From assembly GCA_903919215.1 (NCBI GenBank), contig CAIXHI010000432.1, forward strand, positions 1 to 14,252: a stretch of 14,252 bases of DNA, given 5' to 3'. Shown here in pieces: positions 1 to 7,222 of this stretch (positions within the stretch are counted from its first letter, which is position 1; every line of letters begins with the position of its first letter). The position numbers were made by a program, and so were the translations under genes. Under the pieces are notes generated by a model. That model was not told where the DNA came from and did not search any database. It saw only the letters and a list, made by a program, of their open reading frames with translations. Origin of the DNA: an uncultured Acidimicrobiaceae bacterium (lineage in GTDB: Bacteria; Actinomycetota; Acidimicrobiia; Acidimicrobiales; Ilumatobacteraceae).

Positions 1-287
1 CCGACACCGAAGGCAACGTCATCTCGTGGGCGTCCTCCGGTGGTGTGGGCTTCAAGGGCTCGCGCAAGAGCACGCCGTTCGCCGCACAGATGGCAGCCGA
101 GAAGGCCGCCCGCGCTGCGATGGAGCATGGCCTGCGCCGCGTCGAAGTGCAGGTGAAGGGCCCGGGTTCGGGCCGCGACACTGCAGTTCGCAGCATTCAG
201 AACACCGGCATCGAGGTCACCTCGATCAAGGATGTCACCCCCGTACCCCACAACGGCTGCCGCCAGCCGAAGCGTCGCAGGACCTGA
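1..287 (+). CDS. rpsK: 30S ribosomal protein S11 (3' part, start outside window)
   Basis: Partial gene, read in frame from base 3 to TGA at 285-287, about 94 codons visible. S11 sits on the platform of the small subunit near the E site and 3' end of 16S rRNA. The visible protein begins DTEGNVISWAS and contains GSRKSTPFAAQ, the VKGPGSGRDTA loop and the hallmark C-terminus VTPVPHNGCRQPKRRR, all matching the S11 family closely. The usual S11 is about 130 residues, so roughly the N-terminal quarter lies upstream. It is followed after 6 nt by rpsD in the standard alpha-operon order. Identity is very secure. Confidence 0.98.
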   Translation, partial: DTEGNVISWASSGGVGFKGSRKSTPFAAQMAAEKAARAAMEHGLRRVEVQVKGPGSGRDTAVRSIQNTGIEVTSIKDVTPVPHNGCRQPKRRRT

Positions 288-293
288 TCTCAC

Positions 294-911
294 ATGGCTC
301 GTTACACCGGCCCGAAGGTGCGCATTTCGCGTCGCCTCGGCATCAACATCTTTGAAAACGACAAGGGGCGCAAGGCGCTCGAGCGTCGTCCCTTCCCCCC
401 GGGTCAGCACGGCCGTACCCGTCGCCGCAACGCCGGCAGCGAGTACCTCGCGCAACTGCAGGAGAAGCAGAAGGCGAAGTACATCTACTGCGTCCTCGAG
501 CGTCAGTTCCGCAACACCTACGACGAAGCCGTGCGTTTGCAGGGCCCGACCGGTGAGAACCTGCTGCGTCTGCTCGAGCAGCGTCTCGACAACATCGTCT
601 TTCGCGCTGGCTTCGCCAGTACGCGGCCGCAGTCGGGTCAGTTCGTCAGCCATGGTCTCATCCTGGTCAACGGCAAGCGCGTCGACATCCGCAGCTATCG
701 CGTGAAGAAGGGCGACGTCGTTGCACTGTCGGCCAAGGCACAGGCGATGATTGTCATCCAGCACAACCTCGACGTTCTCGACCGCAAGGTGGTCGGTTGG
801 CTCGAGGTCGGTGACGGAGGCAAGCAGGTCACCGTGCGCGATCTTCCGCAGCGTGAGCACATCGACGTGCCCGTTCGCGAGTCCCTCATCGTCGAGCTCT
901 ACTCGAAGTAA
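294..911 (+). CDS. rpsD: 30S ribosomal protein S4
   Basis: 205 aa, the normal S4 length. S4 is a primary 16S rRNA binder at the 5' domain, helps form the mRNA entry channel, and in some bacteria represses its own operon. The start MARYTGPKVRISRRLG, the RRPFPPGQHGR motif and the C-terminal ending IVELYSK are typical of actinobacterial S4. The S4 RNA-binding fold covers about residues 93-160 (LEQRLDNIVFRAGFASTR ... VSHGLILVNGKRV). The N-terminal cysteines of the zinc-binding form are absent, so this is the zinc-free (C-minus) type common in actinobacteria. Only a weak Shine-Dalgarno (AGGA at 279-282) precedes ATG 294, which fits coupling to rpsK 6 nt upstream. It is the only gene here ending in TAA. 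Confidence 0.98.
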   Translation: MARYTGPKVRISRRLGINIFENDKGRKALERRPFPPGQHGRTRRRNAGSEYLAQLQEKQKAKYIYCVLERQFRNTYDEAVRLQGPTGENLLRLLEQRLDNIVFRAGFASTRPQSGQFVSHGLILVNGKRVDIRSYRVKKGDVVALSAKAQAMIVIQHNLDVLDRKVVGWLEVGDGGKQVTVRDLPQREHIDVPVRESLIVELYSK

Positions 912-944
912 TCCAGCTACTTTTCCCGTTCAGAGGCACCCTTC

Positions 945-1877
945 ATGCTCGTCATCCAGCGCCCCACCGTCGAAGCCATCGGCGACGACAACTCCACGCG
1001 CCAACGGTTCGCCGTCGGTCCGCTCGAGCCTGGGTTCGGTCACACCATCGGCAACTCACTGCGCCGTTGCCTGCTCTCCAGCATCCCTGGTGCAGCGATC
1101 ACGGCGGTGCGTTTCGACGACGCGTTGCACGAGTTCGACACCATCCAGGGTGTGAGTGAGGACGTCACCGACGTCATCTTGAACATCAAGGACGTCGTGG
1201 TCACCAGCACCTCGGACGAGGACATGATTCTGCGTCTTGATGTTCGTGGCCCGGCGGTCATCACCGCCGGCGATATCAAGTGCCCCACCGAGATCGAGAT
1301 CCTCAACAAGGACATCGTCATCGCCACGCTGAACGCGAAGGCTCGTCTTGCTGTCGACCTCACCGTCGGCCGCGGCCGTGGCTACCTGTCCAGCGACCGC
1401 GACACGCAGAACCGCATCATCGGCGTCGTGCCGATCGATGCGATCTTCTCGCCGGTGCGCCGCGTGATGTTCGAGATCGAGCCCACTCGCGTTGAGCAGA
1501 GCACGAACTTCGAGCGCCTCGTCATCGACATCGAGACCGACGGCAGCATCTCGCCGCGTGAAGCGTTGGCCTCGGCCGGCGACACACTGCGTTCGCTGGT
1601 GGCACTGATCGCCGATCTGAGCGACGAGCCGCAGGGTCTTGAGCTCGGCGAAGTGGCCAGCACCGCCAGCACCTCCCCGGATCTTGATCTCCCGATCGAA
1701 GATCTCGACCTGTCCGAGCGCCCGCGTAACTGCCTCAAGCGCGCTCAGATCAACACGGTGGGCGAACTGCTCACCAAGACCGAAGATGACCTGCTGAACA
1801 TCACCAACTTTGGGCAGAAGAGCCTGGACGAAGTGAAGCAGAAGCTCGACGAGCGCGGCTTGACGCTGCGCGGCTGA
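945..1877 (+). CDS. rpoA: DNA-directed RNA polymerase subunit alpha
   Basis: 310 aa. The alpha dimer is the scaffold on which beta and beta' assemble, and its C-terminal domain contacts UP-element DNA and activators. The N-terminal domain (about 1-230) shows PLEPGFGHTIGNSLRR at residues 26-41, including the arginine pair needed for assembly with beta. An acidic linker (about 232-250) leads to the C-terminal domain. There RPRNCLK at 259-265 matches the E. coli R265/N268/C269/K271 DNA-contact segment, followed by a helix-hairpin-helix (ITNFGQKSLDEVK). The Shine-Dalgarno AGAGG (932-936) sits 8 nt before ATG 945. It ends with RGLTLRG and lacks the long acidic tail of some actinobacterial alphas. 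Certain identification. Confidence 0.98.
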   Translation: MLVIQRPTVEAIGDDNSTRQRFAVGPLEPGFGHTIGNSLRRCLLSSIPGAAITAVRFDDALHEFDTIQGVSEDVTDVILNIKDVVVTSTSDEDMILRLDVRGPAVITAGDIKCPTEIEILNKDIVIATLNAKARLAVDLTVGRGRGYLSSDRDTQNRIIGVVPIDAIFSPVRRVMFEIEPTRVEQSTNFERLVIDIETDGSISPREALASAGDTLRSLVALIADLSDEPQGLELGEVASTASTSPDLDLPIEDLDLSERPRNCLKRAQINTVGELLTKTEDDLLNITNFGQKSLDEVKQKLDERGLTLRG

Positions 1878-1908
1878 GTACAGAACGCTGTAAGAGGAGA
1901 ACCACACC

Positions 1909-2280
1909 ATGCCCGCAACACCCCGCAGAGGCCCCAATTTCGGCGGCAGCTCGCAGCACCAACGACTGATGATGGCCAACCTGGCCGCATCGCTGATCGC
2001 CGCTGAGGCGATCGTCACCACCGAGGCCAAGGCCAAGGCCCTGCGTCCCATCGCCGAGAAGCTGATCACCAAGGCCAAGAAGGCTCAGGACGAAGGCCCC
2101 GCGCGTATTCACCGCATCCGCCAGATCCAGGGCTACCTGGGCGACAAGGAAATGACGCACAAGCTCGTCGCCGATGTGGCCCCGCGCTACGCCGAGCGCA
2201 ACGGTGGCTACCTGCGCATCCTCAAGCTCGGCCCGCGTCAGGGCGACAACGCCCAGATGGCTCGTATCGAACTCGTCTGA
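1909..2280 (+). CDS. rplQ: 50S ribosomal protein L17
   Basis: 123 aa. L17 lies near the peptide exit tunnel on the solvent side of the large subunit. The sequence shows the family pattern: PRRGPNFGGSSQHQRLMMANLAASL at the N-terminus (L17 signature region), TTEAKAKALRPIAEKLIT in the middle, and GGYLRILKLGPRQGDNAQMARIELV at the end. It is a compact L17 without the lysine/alanine-rich C-terminal extension of many actinobacteria. A strong Shine-Dalgarno (GAGGAG within 1894-1899) precedes ATG 1909. It is the last gene of the rpsK-rpsD-rpoA-rplQ run, and an intrinsic terminator starts 24 bases after its stop. Confidence 0.98.
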   Translation: MPATPRRGPNFGGSSQHQRLMMANLAASLIAAEAIVTTEAKAKALRPIAEKLITKAKKAQDEGPARIHRIRQIQGYLGDKEMTHKLVADVAPRYAERNGGYLRILKLGPRQGDNAQMARIELV

Positions 2281-2304
2281 GTTCGCACGCACTGAACTGA
2301 GCAG

Positions 2305-2343
2305 CGGGCGTCGCCTTTCGGGGCGGCGCCCGGTTGCCGTTTT
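2305..2343 (+). terminator. Rho-independent terminator after rplQ
   Basis: The inverted repeat 2305-2315 (CGGGCGTCGCC) pairs with 2322-2332 (GGCGGCGCCCG) over 11 positions with a single G-U wobble. The loop is six bases (TTTCGG). A short T run at 2340-2343 follows within GCCGTTTTCGG, seven bases after the stem. It closes the ribosomal/rpoA operon and separates it from the CHAD gene. Confidence 0.85.
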
Positions 2344-2438
2344 CGGCGAGGTCAGTCGTCAGCGGCGACGGAATCCGACGAACGACCGCGTCGTCGAGGG
2401 CGTCATCGGGTGAACGCAACGAGAACGGGGAGCGGGCA

Positions 2439-2475
2439 TTGTGTTCTGCGCCGCAATCGCTTGTACGGTGACCGT
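2439..2475 (+). promoter_or_regulatory. Candidate promoter for CHAD gene, leaderless geometry
   Basis: A TANNNT -10 candidate, TACGGT at 2464-2469, is preceded by G and lies 6 nt before ATG 2476. A transcript from it would begin at or next to the start codon. TTGTGT at 2439-2444 is a poor -35 candidate with a 19-nt spacer. No Shine-Dalgarno is visible before the ATG. The preceding operon is terminated at 2343, so this gene needs its own promoter in the 2344-2475 gap, which holds nothing else I can recognise. Confidence 0.55.
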
Positions 2476-4002
2476 ATGCGTGACGTGACCCTGTTCGCAG
2501 TGGCTGGTGACGCGCGCGTGGTGGCGGAGCGGCTGCTTGACGACGCTGAGGTCGCCTGGTTGCCGGCGCGACGGGCCACGTGCACCGTGCTCGACACTTT
2601 TGACGGTCGTATCCGCACCGCTGGGTTGGTGCTGCAGATCGAGTCACCTGGCGGGCGCCGACTGGTCGTGCTCGGCGACGAGATGATGGAAGCTCCGCTG
2701 CCCGGTCGCATCGTTCCCCGGCTTCCCGGCAGCCTTCCGGCAGGACCCATCCGCGATCAGATCGCTCCGCTCATGGGCACGCGGGTGTTGTTGGCGTCGC
2801 AGTCGTTCACCTCGACCCGCACCGAGGGTGTGATCCGTGGCGCCGATGGCGCCTTGATCGCGAGGCTCGTTCGGCACGAGCGACTCCGTGTCGCCGACTC
2901 GGCGATCACCGGATTGGCGTTGCTGGAGGTGCACCGCGTTGCCGGCCATCGACGTTTCGCCCGTGAACTCGTCGCCCGCCTCACCGGTGCCGGTGTGCCG
3001 CGGCGGCGCGGTTCGGCGGGAGACCTCGCGACGGCGGCGCTCGACCGCCCGCCCGTGCGGTTCGATAACTCGCCGACGGTGCCGCTCGATCCGGAGATCC
3101 GTTCGGCGGACGGGTTCCGACTGGTGCTCGATCACCTCGCGTCGCTCGTGGAAGCCACGTGGGACGGTGTTGCCAATCGCACCGACCCTGAGTTCTTGCA
3201 CGATTTCCGAGTGGCCATCCGCCGCACTCGCTCACTGCTCACGGCGGGTCGCCAGGTGCTGCCCGATGCCGAGGCTGAGGCTGCCAGAGCGGGACTCGGT
3301 CGGCTGGCCGGCGCTACGTCCGATGCTCGCGACCTGGAAGTGCACCTCATGGAATGGGGGCGTTACACCGCCGGTCTCGACGCCTCGGTGATCGCCGATC
3401 TGGAGCCACTGAAGACGCTCCTGAGCGAGCGACTCGACGCTGCCTACCGACAGGTGGCGGTGACGCTGAATGACGATGCGAACCGACAGATCGTGGCGGA
3501 GTGGCGTCGCTGGCTGCGTACGGAGCACACCGAGTTGGGCGAGTTCGGTCACCAACCGTTGGGTGCATCAGTGGCCAACTTGGTGTTGCGCGCGCATCGG
3601 TTGCTGCTCCAGAACGGTCGGCTGATCACCGCCGAGTCGCCAGCCGCGCAGTTGCACGACCTGCGGCGCGATGCCAAGCGCCTGCGCTATCTGCTGGAGT
3701 GTTTCGCCAGCCTGATGCCTGCCCAACCGCAGCGTCAGTTCGTCAAGCGACTGAAGTTGCTACAGGACAACCTGGGGCAGCATCAGGATGCAGAGGTGCA
3801 CGTCGCGCAGTTGAGCGCGTTCGCAGAAGAACTGCAGCTCCGTGGGGTCGACCACCGGGTGCTGCTGGGAATGGGCCGCTTGAGCGAACGGATCGACCAA
3901 CGCCGTCTTGCGGCGCGGTCGGCCTTCGCGGTTCGCTTCGCCGAATACGACACGCGGGACACCAAGTTGGCGCTGGCTGAGGCCATCGACCACATCCGCT
4001 GA
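2476..4002 (+). CDS. CHAD domain protein with degenerate CYTH-like N-terminal domain
   Basis: 508 aa from ATG 2476. CHAD is an all-helical, basic, histidine-containing domain known to bind polyphosphate; CYTH is the triphosphate-tunnel fold often fused to it. The CHAD part covers about residues 213-505, as two related halves: LHDFRVAIRRTRS (241-253) with ARDLEVHL (284-291), and LHDLRRDAKRLRYLLECF (393-410) with LQDNLGQHQDAEVH (429-442). The N-terminal 170 residues keep the CYTH pattern TVLDTFDGRIRTAGLVLQIE (37-56) and a later LEVHRVAG strand (150-157). They lack the ExExK motif that binds metal and triphosphate, so enzyme activity is doubtful. I infer a polyphosphate-associated binding or scaffold protein. 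An in-frame ATG at 2410 would add 22 atypical residues; 2476 fits the -10 box better. A gene between rplQ and truA is unusual. Confidence 0.85.
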   Translation: MRDVTLFAVAGDARVVAERLLDDAEVAWLPARRATCTVLDTFDGRIRTAGLVLQIESPGGRRLVVLGDEMMEAPLPGRIVPRLPGSLPAGPIRDQIAPLMGTRVLLASQSFTSTRTEGVIRGADGALIARLVRHERLRVADSAITGLALLEVHRVAGHRRFARELVARLTGAGVPRRRGSAGDLATAALDRPPVRFDNSPTVPLDPEIRSADGFRLVLDHLASLVEATWDGVANRTDPEFLHDFRVAIRRTRSLLTAGRQVLPDAEAEAARAGLGRLAGATSDARDLEVHLMEWGRYTAGLDASVIADLEPLKTLLSERLDAAYRQVAVTLNDDANRQIVAEWRRWLRTEHTELGEFGHQPLGASVANLVLRAHRLLLQNGRLITAESPAAQLHDLRRDAKRLRYLLECFASLMPAQPQRQFVKRLKLLQDNLGQHQDAEVHVAQLSAFAEELQLRGVDHRVLLGMGRLSERIDQRRLAARSAFAVRFAEYDTRDTKLALAEAIDHIR

Positions 4003-4041
4003 CCTCCGGAGGCATGCTGCCCTGGCGACGGTGCCACCTCG

Positions 4042-4047
4042 TAGAAT
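4042..4047 (+). promoter_or_regulatory. -10 box for dacB, leaderless geometry
   Basis: TAGAAT, preceded by G, lies 8 nt before ATG 4056. It is the closest match to TATAAT among the five boxes of this kind in the window. No convincing -35 hexamer is visible 16-19 nt upstream. It lies in the 53-nt gap after the CHAD gene. Confidence 0.6.
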
Positions 4048-4055
4048 CGGTCACC

Positions 4056-5489
4056 ATGCCGCGCCGCGCTCGAAGCCCACTCGCGGTCGTGTGCGTTGTC
4101 GCTGCACTCCCTGCTGTCGGGCTCGGCGCTCTGGCGTGGGTGGCGAACTCGAAGGTTGCGACGGTGAGTATCTCCACCGACGCAGGTGCGGTCACGGTCG
4201 TGGCCCCGATTCCACTGGCGAGTCCCTTGCTCTCGGTGCGCCGCGCTCCGGGCACGCTCGCGACCGATGCCCGCGGGACTGCGCTGGTGGCTGCTGCTGC
4301 AGCACTGCTGGGTGCCATCGATGGCACCTCGTGTGCCGCGTTGGGGATCAACGACCAGGTGGTCAAGTCGGTGAACCCCGATCTCGTTGTGGTCCCTGCA
4401 AGCAACCTGAAGATTGTGGTCGCCGCAGTGGCACTCGACGTGCTCGGCCCCGGCGCGACGTTCACCACCCAGGTGGTTGGCCCCGCCCCGGTCTCAGGTG
4501 TGATCAACGGCGATGTGTACCTCGTCGGCGGTGGCGACCCGGTACTGAGCGAGGCCTGGTACACCAAGGTCACCGCGACGCACAAACGCCCGCCGCTGCA
4601 CGCGACCAGTGTGGAAGCCCTTGTGGACGCGCTGAAGGCCGCCGGGGTCACCTCCATCACGGGCAGCATCATCGGCGACGGCAGTCGCTACGACGCAGAG
4701 ACCTATCCGCCCGGTTGGTCGGCGGACATCCGCGCTGTTGCCGATGGCGTTCCGGTCGGGGCGTTGGTCCTGAATGATTCGACCACCAAGGCCGGTGTCA
4801 TTGGCAAGGATCCGGCGCTCGCCGCCGCACGGGCGTTCAACGTCGTGTTGAAGGCCAAGGGCGTCACGGTCGCCAGCGATAGCAAGGTGGGCACAGCTCC
4901 CGTGGGCGTCGGGGTGCTCGCCTCTGTGCAGTCGGCCCCGCTCAGCGACCTGCTCAACGAGATGCTCGCCACCAGCGACAACCTGACGGCCGAGATGTTG
5001 GTCAAGGAAATCGGCAAGGTGGTGGCCACGAAGGCCACACGGGTCGACGGCCTGGCGGCGATCACCCAGAAACTGACCACGTGGGGCGTCCCAGTCGCGG
5101 GCCTGCTCCTCGCCGACGGCTCAGGACTCAGCCGCGAGAACACTCTCACCTGCTCGACGATGATGGCCGTGCTGATACGCGGGACTGCTGGCGACCCTGT
5201 CGGCGCCGGGCTGGCCCGCGCTGGGCAGGATGGCTCGACCCTCGCCGATTACTTCACCAAAGCGGGTCTGATCGAGGTGCTGCAGGGCAAGACCGGGTCG
5301 TTGAAGGACGTCAAGTCGTTGAGCGGCTACTTCGTTGTCGGCGCCGACGAGGTGGAGTTCGTGGTCATCCTCAACGGTCCGACAGCCGCCGCGTTCCAGC
5401 CGATCTGGGATCAGTTGGGTGCCGCGCTTCTGGCAGCCACCAGTGCACCCACTGCTGATCGGCTCAGCCCGGCGGCCACCGTAGGCTGA
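4056..5489 (+). CDS. dacB: D-alanyl-D-alanine carboxypeptidase/endopeptidase, PBP4 (DacB) family
   Basis: 477 aa from ATG 4056. It belongs to peptidase family S13: low-molecular-mass penicillin-binding proteins that cleave terminal D-Ala, or cross-links, of peptidoglycan outside the membrane. All three active-site motifs are present: SNLK (S116 nucleophile, K119) within VPASNLKI, SDN at 307-309 within ATSDNLTAEML, and KTG at 412-414 within LQGKTGSL. The block LADGSGLSREN (352-362) is also typical. Residues 9-30 are a hydrophobic segment after a basic start (MPRRARSP), which fits an uncleaved anchor or signal peptide. A GGAGG at 4007-4011 lies only 2 nt before an alternative in-frame ATG 4014, too close for good initiation and giving an atypical 14-residue extension. 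I prefer 4056. The 3' end overlaps the truA promoter box. Confidence 0.93.
   Translation: MPRRARSPLAVVCVVAALPAVGLGALAWVANSKVATVSISTDAGAVTVVAPIPLASPLLSVRRAPGTLATDARGTALVAAAAALLGAIDGTSCAALGINDQVVKSVNPDLVVVPASNLKIVVAAVALDVLGPGATFTTQVVGPAPVSGVINGDVYLVGGGDPVLSEAWYTKVTATHKRPPLHATSVEALVDALKAAGVTSITGSIIGDGSRYDAETYPPGWSADIRAVADGVPVGALVLNDSTTKAGVIGKDPALAAARAFNVVLKAKGVTVASDSKVGTAPVGVGVLASVQSAPLSDLLNEMLATSDNLTAEMLVKEIGKVVATKATRVDGLAAITQKLTTWGVPVAGLLLADGSGLSRENTLTCSTMMAVLIRGTAGDPVGAGLARAGQDGSTLADYFTKAGLIEVLQGKTGSLKDVKSLSGYFVVGADEVEFVVILNGPTAAAFQPIWDQLGAALLAATSAPTADRLSPAATVG
5482..5487 (+). promoter_or_regulatory. -10 box for truA, inside end of dacB
   Basis: TAGGCT, preceded by G, lies 7 nt before GTG 5495. 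It overlaps the last two sense codons of dacB and the T of its TGA stop. No Shine-Dalgarno is seen before truA. Read-through from dacB remains an alternative source of truA mRNA. Confidence 0.5.
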
Positions 5490-5494
5490 CATCT

Positions 5495-6271
5495 GTGGCC
5501 CGCCGAGCACGACTCACCGTTGCCTACGACGGCACCGATTTTCACGGCTTCGCCGAGCAGACGAACGCCCGCACGGTCATGGGCGAACTGCGCGTCGCCC
5601 TGGAGAAGGTGGCTCGGGGTCCGGTCGACCCCGTGGGCGCCGGTCGCACCGACACCGGTGTGCACGGGTGGGGTCAGGTCGTCAGCCTCGATCTTCCGCC
5701 GCGGATGGACCTCATCTCGTTGCAGCGTCGGTTGAACAAGATGTGCGGGCCGTCGATCGCGGTCCGCGATCTGCAGTGGTGCGACGACCCCAAGTTCCAT
5801 GCTCGTTTCGGTGCTACCTATCGCCAATACCGCTACCACATCATCAACGGGCCGACGTCCAACCCGTTCGTGGCCCGTACGGCCTGGCACGTGCACGAGC
5901 CGCTGCGGTTGTGGGCGATGAACCTGGCATGTGATCCGCTGATCGGCGAACACGACTTCTCCTCATTCTGTCGTCGACCGGCGGTCTCTGAGGGAGTGCG
6001 CGAGCCGATCATGACTCGCCGGGTGATCAGTGCCCAGTGGCGCGAGGTGCCCGGCGATGTGCCCGGGTTGTTGCGCTTCGAAATTCGAGCCACTGCGTTC
6101 TGCCACCAGATGGTGCGCTCGATCGTGGGCACGCTCGTGGAGGTCGGGACGGGCAAACTGCATGCCGGTGATATGCGCGGCATCCTGTTGCGGCAGAACC
6201 GCCATGGAGCGGGTCAAGTGGCGCCACCACATGGTCTGGTGCTGTGGGAAGTCGGATATCCGACGTCGTGA
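5495..6271 (+). CDS. truA: tRNA pseudouridine synthase A (positions 38-40)
   Basis: 258 aa with a GTG start 5 nt after the dacB stop. TruA converts uridines 38, 39 and 40 in the tRNA anticodon arm to pseudouridine. The N-terminus RLTVAYDGTDFHGFAEQ is the family opening. GAGRTDTGVHG (48-58) holds the catalytic aspartate D53 (E. coli D60). KFHARFGATYRQYRYHI, GEHDFSSFCRR and the C-terminal FCHQMVRSIVGTLVEVGTGK complete the pattern. Length is normal. In most actinobacteria truA follows rplQ directly; here two genes are inserted between them. The start is set by the lack of further homologous sequence upstream and by the -10 box 7 nt away. Confidence 0.96.
   Translation: MARRARLTVAYDGTDFHGFAEQTNARTVMGELRVALEKVARGPVDPVGAGRTDTGVHGWGQVVSLDLPPRMDLISLQRRLNKMCGPSIAVRDLQWCDDPKFHARFGATYRQYRYHIINGPTSNPFVARTAWHVHEPLRLWAMNLACDPLIGEHDFSSFCRRPAVSEGVREPIMTRRVISAQWREVPGDVPGLLRFEIRATAFCHQMVRSIVGTLVEVGTGKLHAGDMRGILLRQNRHGAGQVAPPHGLVLWEVGYPTS
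6251..6264. repeat. 14-bp perfect palindrome at the end of truA
   Basis: GTCGGATATCCGAC is its own reverse complement with no loop, so it suits a dimeric protein site better than a hairpin. It lies in the last codons of truA, 63 nt upstream of the proposed rplM -10 box. A second short inverted repeat, GCGAA-G-TTCGC, lies at 6283-6293. No T run follows either one. Function is unknown, and chance within coding sequence is possible. Confidence 0.35.
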
Positions 6272-6326
6272 GCGGGAGTTTCGCGAAGTTCGCAGTGTCG
6301 TATGCCGATTTCCCGGCGTTGCCCCG

Positions 6327-6415
6327 TATCATTTCACGGTTCCCTGGCAGCAGTCACCGCCCGCACCCGCGGCCGGTCGGTTGTCGGGCGTATTCGCGTG
6401 TGAAGGACGAATGAG
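6327..6415 (+). promoter_or_regulatory. Candidate promoter and leader of rplM-rpsI
   Basis: The 144-nt gap between truA and rplM is the natural place for the ribosomal promoter. TATCAT at 6327-6332, preceded by G, is a TANNNT -10 candidate; no clear -35 is seen. It would give a 5' leader of about 75 nt. Inside the leader CGCCCG (6358-6363) can pair with CGGGCG (6385-6390) around a 21-nt GC-rich loop. A Shine-Dalgarno AAGGA is at 6403-6407. A minimal ATG-AGA-TGA reading frame (6411-6419) overlaps the rplM start. The evidence is positional, so the promoter is tentative. Confidence 0.4.
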
Positions 6416-6862
6416 ATGACTACCTACAGCCCGAAGGCCAGCGAGATCGTTCGTGCATGGCACGTGATCGATGCCGAAGGTCTCGTGCTCGGCCGTCTGT
6501 GCACCGAGGCTGCTCGTGTGCTCCGCGGCAAGCACAAGCCGACGTTTGCCCCGCACATCGACACGGGTGATCACGTGGTGATCATCAACGCGTCGAAGAT
6601 CGTGTTGACCAAGAACAAGGCAGCACTCAAGGGCGTGTACCGCCACACCGGTTACCCCGGCGGTATCAAGTCCGAGACGTATGCCAACTTGCTCAACCGC
6701 GATGCTGCCGAGGCCATCCGCCGCAGCATCCGCGGAATGCTGCCGCACGGCCCGCTCGGCCGTCAGCAGATCAAGAAGCTCAAGGTGTACGCCGGTGCTG
6801 CGCACCCGCACGGTGCACAGAACCCCGTCGCCCTCGAACTCGCCGCGGCCAAGGCCCGCTGA
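6416..6862 (+). CDS. rplM: 50S ribosomal protein L13
   Basis: 148 aa, normal for bacterial L13, an early-assembling 23S rRNA binder. The sequence shows RAWHVIDAEGLVLGRL near the N-terminus, HIDTGDHVVIINA, YRHTGYPGG, and the L13 signature IRGMLPHGPLGR at about 105-116. ATG 6416 follows AAGGA at 6403-6407 with 8-nt spacing. An out-of-frame ATG at 6411 is too close to that Shine-Dalgarno and ends at a TGA overlapping the rplM start. rpsI follows after 24 nt, the near-universal L13-S9 pair. Confidence 0.98.
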   Translation: MTTYSPKASEIVRAWHVIDAEGLVLGRLCTEAARVLRGKHKPTFAPHIDTGDHVVIINASKIVLTKNKAALKGVYRHTGYPGGIKSETYANLLNRDAAEAIRRSIRGMLPHGPLGRQQIKKLKVYAGAAHPHGAQNPVALELAAAKAR

Positions 6863-6886
6863 AGCGCTGGAAGGTAGAAGCACAAC

Positions 6887-7222
6887 ATGGCCACTAAGCC
6901 GCTCACCCAGACCACAGGCCGTCGTAAGGAAGCTGTGGCTCGCGCCCGCCTCCGTCCCGGCACCGGCATCCACACGATCAACGGCAAAGCCTTCGATCAG
7001 TACTTCCCCACCGCCATGCAGCGCATGACGGTCACTGAGGCGCTCCGCGTACTGAACCTGGAAGAGACCTACGACGTCGACGCCACCATGCACGGTGGCG
7101 GTATCAGCGGTCAGGCCGGCGCACTGCGCATGGCGATCGCCCGCTCGATGATCGAACTCGATCCCGAGACCCGTCCGGCCCTGAAGAAGGCCGGCCTGCT
7201 CACCCGCGACCCGCGTCGCTAG
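6887..7222 (+). CDS. rpsI: 30S ribosomal protein S9, interrupted by in-frame TAG before its C-terminal tail
   Basis: 111 aa as read to TAG 7220-7222. S9 sits in the head of the small subunit, and its C-terminal tail reaches the P site and touches the tRNA anticodon stem. The body is a normal S9: TTGRRKEAVARARLRPGTG near the start, INGKAFDQYFP, HGGGISGQAGA and LKKAGLLTRDPRR at the end. All other S9 proteins I know continue for about 20 residues into a basic tail ending in S/T-K-R. Exactly that tail is encoded in the same frame after the TAG (7223-7279). Skipping the TAG would give 131 residues, the normal family length. A sequencing or assembly error, a true nonsense mutation, or stop read-through are the options. 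GGAAGG at 6869-6874 is the likely Shine-Dalgarno. Confidence 0.95.
   Translation: MATKPLTQTTGRRKEAVARARLRPGTGIHTINGKAFDQYFPTAMQRMTVTEALRVLNLEETYDVDATMHGGGISGQAGALRMAIARSMIELDPETRPALKKAGLLTRDPRR

Noticed and set aside
1056..2078. 340-codon minus-strand open frame opposite rpoA and rplQ
   Set aside because: Same reason: the repetitive Asp/Val/His-rich translation is what antisense of RpoA coding gives.
2410..2475. Earlier in-frame start of the CHAD gene at ATG 2410
   Set aside because: It would place the -10-like box inside the gene and adds 22 residues with no CYTH character.
4014..4055. dacB start at ATG 4014 behind GGAGG
   Set aside because: The Shine-Dalgarno is only 2 nt from the ATG, and the added residues precede a normal basic signal-anchor start at 4056.
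6251..6300. Terminator after truA
   Set aside because: The palindrome lacks a loop and no T run follows, so it cannot act as a standard intrinsic terminator.
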